The position numbers and the translations under genes were made by a program. A stretch of DNA of 64,000 bases from Pyrinomonadaceae bacterium (GTDB taxonomy: Bacteria > Acidobacteriota > Blastocatellia > Pyrinomonadales > Pyrinomonadaceae), in NCBI GenBank assembly GCA_019186825.1, contig JABARP010000012.1, forward strand, positions 49,225 through 113,224, written 5' to 3'. The notes beneath the pieces are model-generated. The model ran no database searches. It was not told the DNA's origin and saw only the letters and a program-made list of their open reading frames with translations. This document shows, in pieces, positions 62,594 through 64,000 of this stretch; the stretch's first letter is position 1; each line of letters opens with the position of its first letter.

Positions 62594-63691
62594 ATGAAAG
62601 ATCTCTCAGTCCCCGATCATGAAGCGGCACGCAAACTCGTGCTTGCGCACGGGTGGAATTCGACATCATTTCAGATAGTAAATCCGGGCATAAGACGTTG
62701 GTTCTCCGAGGACGGCGACGCGGTTGTCGGTTATGTTCCGGCGAAGCGAATGAGGATCGTCGTCGGGGCACCTGTGTGCGAAAAGGAAAAGCTTGCGGCC
62801 GTTTCGAAAGCCTTCGAACAAGATGCAGAGCGGGAGGGTTTTAAGGCGTGTTATTTCGGTGCGGAAGCTCGGCTCGAGGATGCGGTCGTCCGCGACGGGC
62901 GACATTCGGAATTCCTGATCGGTGCTCAACCGGTTTGGCATCCGCGGGATTGGGACACGATCGTCGCCTCACATCGCACTCTTCGGTCGCAGGTAAATCG
63001 GGCGCGGAATAAGGGCGTTATCGTCGAAGAATGGAGTGTCGAGAGGGCGGCGAATAACACGCAGCTTGGCGAACTTCTCGCTGCGTGGCTTGAATCGAAG
63101 GGCCTTCCTCCGCTTCATTTTATGGTCGAGACGGACACGCTTGCGCGGCTCGAGCATCGCAGAATATTCGTTGCAAGATCCGGCGAAGAGATAGTTGGTT
63201 TTGTTGTCCTGTCACCGGTTCCGAATCGCAAGGGATGGCTGTTCGAACAATTCCCGCATCGCCCCGGAGCAGCTAACGGTACGGTCGAATTGATGATCGA
63301 CACGGCAATGCGCAGGCTCGCCGCAGACGGCGCAGAATATGTAACGCTCGGCATCTCTCCGCTTTCGACGCGTGCTCCGCTTCCGGAAGAAAGTCCGCCG
63401 CTTTGGCTGCGGATGATGCTCATCTGGTTTCGAAAGCACGGCAAGCGTTTCTATAATTTTGACGGACTTGATGCTTTCAAGGCGAAACTGCGGCCGACGA
63501 ACTGGGAGCCGGTCTATGTTCTCGTGAACGAACCGAAAGTCCGCGTGCGTACATTGTTTGCGATCGCCGATGCATTTAGCGGCAACGCACCATACGCGTT
63601 GGTCACAGGCGCGTTGTTGAAGGCAGCAACAACAGAATTCCGGCGTTTCCGAGCGCTTTTATCGGCGAAGAAATACCTTGGGAAAAGGTAG
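62594..63691 (+). CDS. DUF2156 (MprF C-terminal-like) transferase
   Basis: 365 residues with the double-GNAT layout of DUF2156: RWFSEDGDAVVGYVPAKRMRIVVGAPVC in the first half, and HRTLRSQVNRARNKGV plus GLDAFKAKLRPTNWEPVY in the second. In MprF this domain transfers Lys or Ala from tRNA to phosphatidylglycerol. No flippase membrane part is attached, so this is a stand-alone form, perhaps soluble or membrane-associated; substrate unknown. Confidence 0.82.
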   Translation: MKDLSVPDHEAARKLVLAHGWNSTSFQIVNPGIRRWFSEDGDAVVGYVPAKRMRIVVGAPVCEKEKLAAVSKAFEQDAEREGFKACYFGAEARLEDAVVRDGRHSEFLIGAQPVWHPRDWDTIVASHRTLRSQVNRARNKGVIVEEWSVERAANNTQLGELLAAWLESKGLPPLHFMVETDTLARLEHRRIFVARSGEEIVGFVVLSPVPNRKGWLFEQFPHRPGAANGTVELMIDTAMRRLAADGAEYVTLGISPLSTRAPLPEESPPLWLRMMLIWFRKHGKRFYNFDGLDAFKAKLRPTNWEPVYVLVNEPKVRVRTLFAIADAFSGNAPYALVTGALLKAATTEFRRFRALLSAKKYLGKR

Positions 63692-63701
63692 CATCCTCAA
63701 A

Positions 63702-64000
63702 ATGAAGCAAGCACCCGCAATCGTTTCGTACATCGAGACAGATCTCGCGATCGACGATCTAGCAAACTCTGCGTGGCAGCGAGCAGATCCGATCTGCGTT
63801 ACAAAATATTGGTCGGGAGAGGCCGCGCCTCGCGAACGGCATTTCGAAGCTCGGCTTCTGTGGTCCGACACGCATTTTTATGCACGGTTTGATGCCGAAC
63901 AGCACGAGGAGTTGATCGTAGCTCCGGAACCCGATCTAACGCAAAAGACCAACGAACTTTGGGAACGGGATGTGTGCGAGATCTTCCTCGCGCCGGATCG
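63702..64000 (+). CDS. CBM9-like carbohydrate-binding domain protein (3' partial)
   Basis: The frame starts at ATG 63702 and runs off the window, about 99 residues seen. LARFDAE-type strands are represented by LLWSDTHFYARFDAEQ, followed by ELWERDVCEIFLAPD, typical of CBM9-like/DOMON-related domains, in which a Trp-Glu-Arg-Asp segment precedes the E-x-F strand. No signal peptide is visible, so it may be cytoplasmic. Function is probably sugar binding, uncertain. Confidence 0.7.
   Translation, partial: MKQAPAIVSYIETDLAIDDLANSAWQRADPICVTKYWSGEAAPRERHFEARLLWSDTHFYARFDAEQHEELIVAPEPDLTQKTNELWERDVCEIFLAPD

Overview
The window looks like a piece of a Gram-negative chromosome, most likely Acidobacteriota of the class Blastocatellia (Pyrinomonadaceae-like). 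This is an inference from gene content; no rRNA or tRNA gene is visible to test it. Points in favour are a very long TonB-dependent receptor with an N-terminal carboxypeptidase-regulatory-like domain (Oar type), a fused E1 alpha/beta 2-oxoacid dehydrogenase, a DUF1844 protein, an HldD epimerase (LPS heptose), many secreted proteins with short Ala/Phe-rich signal peptides ending in FGQ/FAQ, and moderately high GC.

Layout. 1-4.3 kb: end of a probable radical SAM gene, a small TPR protein, a secreted M1 aminopeptidase, and a convergent secreted protein of unknown function. 4.5-6.1 kb: a small, partly broken accessory cluster with a JAMM-like (ETGG...HTHP) reading frame. 6.5-11.9 kb: fused E1, a 118-bp inverted-repeat element, and a DUF305/LVIVD secreted pair. 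11.9-13.6 kb: a TacA/TacT-type toxin-antitoxin pair and an AlkZ-related protein. 13.7-20.3 kb: glycine-zipper envelope protein, OsmC, a HEAT-cyclophilin fusion, DUF4112, then a Fur/PerR-peroxiredoxin-redoxin oxidative stress group. 20.4-25.4 kb: DUF58, an unusual caspase-like/methyltransferase fusion, a glutamate-racemase-like protein, META domain protein and SpoIIM. 25.6-31.2 kb: a second, inverted copy of the 118-bp element, a TPR protein, RibA, an anti-sigma/sigma pair and an ABC exporter. 31.4-40.6 kb: Oar-like receptor, HD phosphohydrolase, TonB-C protein, M13 peptidase and SerS.

40.6-50 kb is accessory-rich. It holds MazEF, a molybdenum-carrier-like protein, MazG, DUF1844, an MBL hydrolase, VapBC, DinB, a lipase-like protein and MgtC. 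It ends in a cluster of integron gene cassettes with attC sites but no integrase (a CALIN) carrying an MliC-type lysozyme inhibitor, a coiled-coil protein and a membrane protein. 50-58 kb: a deoxyhypusine-synthase-like gene, an AT-rich ATPase island, a decayed LtrA copy next to an inverted-repeat element, M19 dipeptidase, intact LtrA, a YCF48-like propeller and a frameshifted gene. 58.2-64 kb: HldD, RibF, an ABC1 kinase, HigBA, a DUF2156 acyl/aminoacyl transferase and the start of a CBM9-like protein.

Four type II toxin-antitoxin loci (TacAT, MazEF, VapBC, HigBA) occur in the window, each with a palindrome just upstream of its first gene. The most notable features are the integrase-less cassette array, the paired 118-bp inverted-repeat elements, and the caspase-like/methyltransferase/racemase operon.
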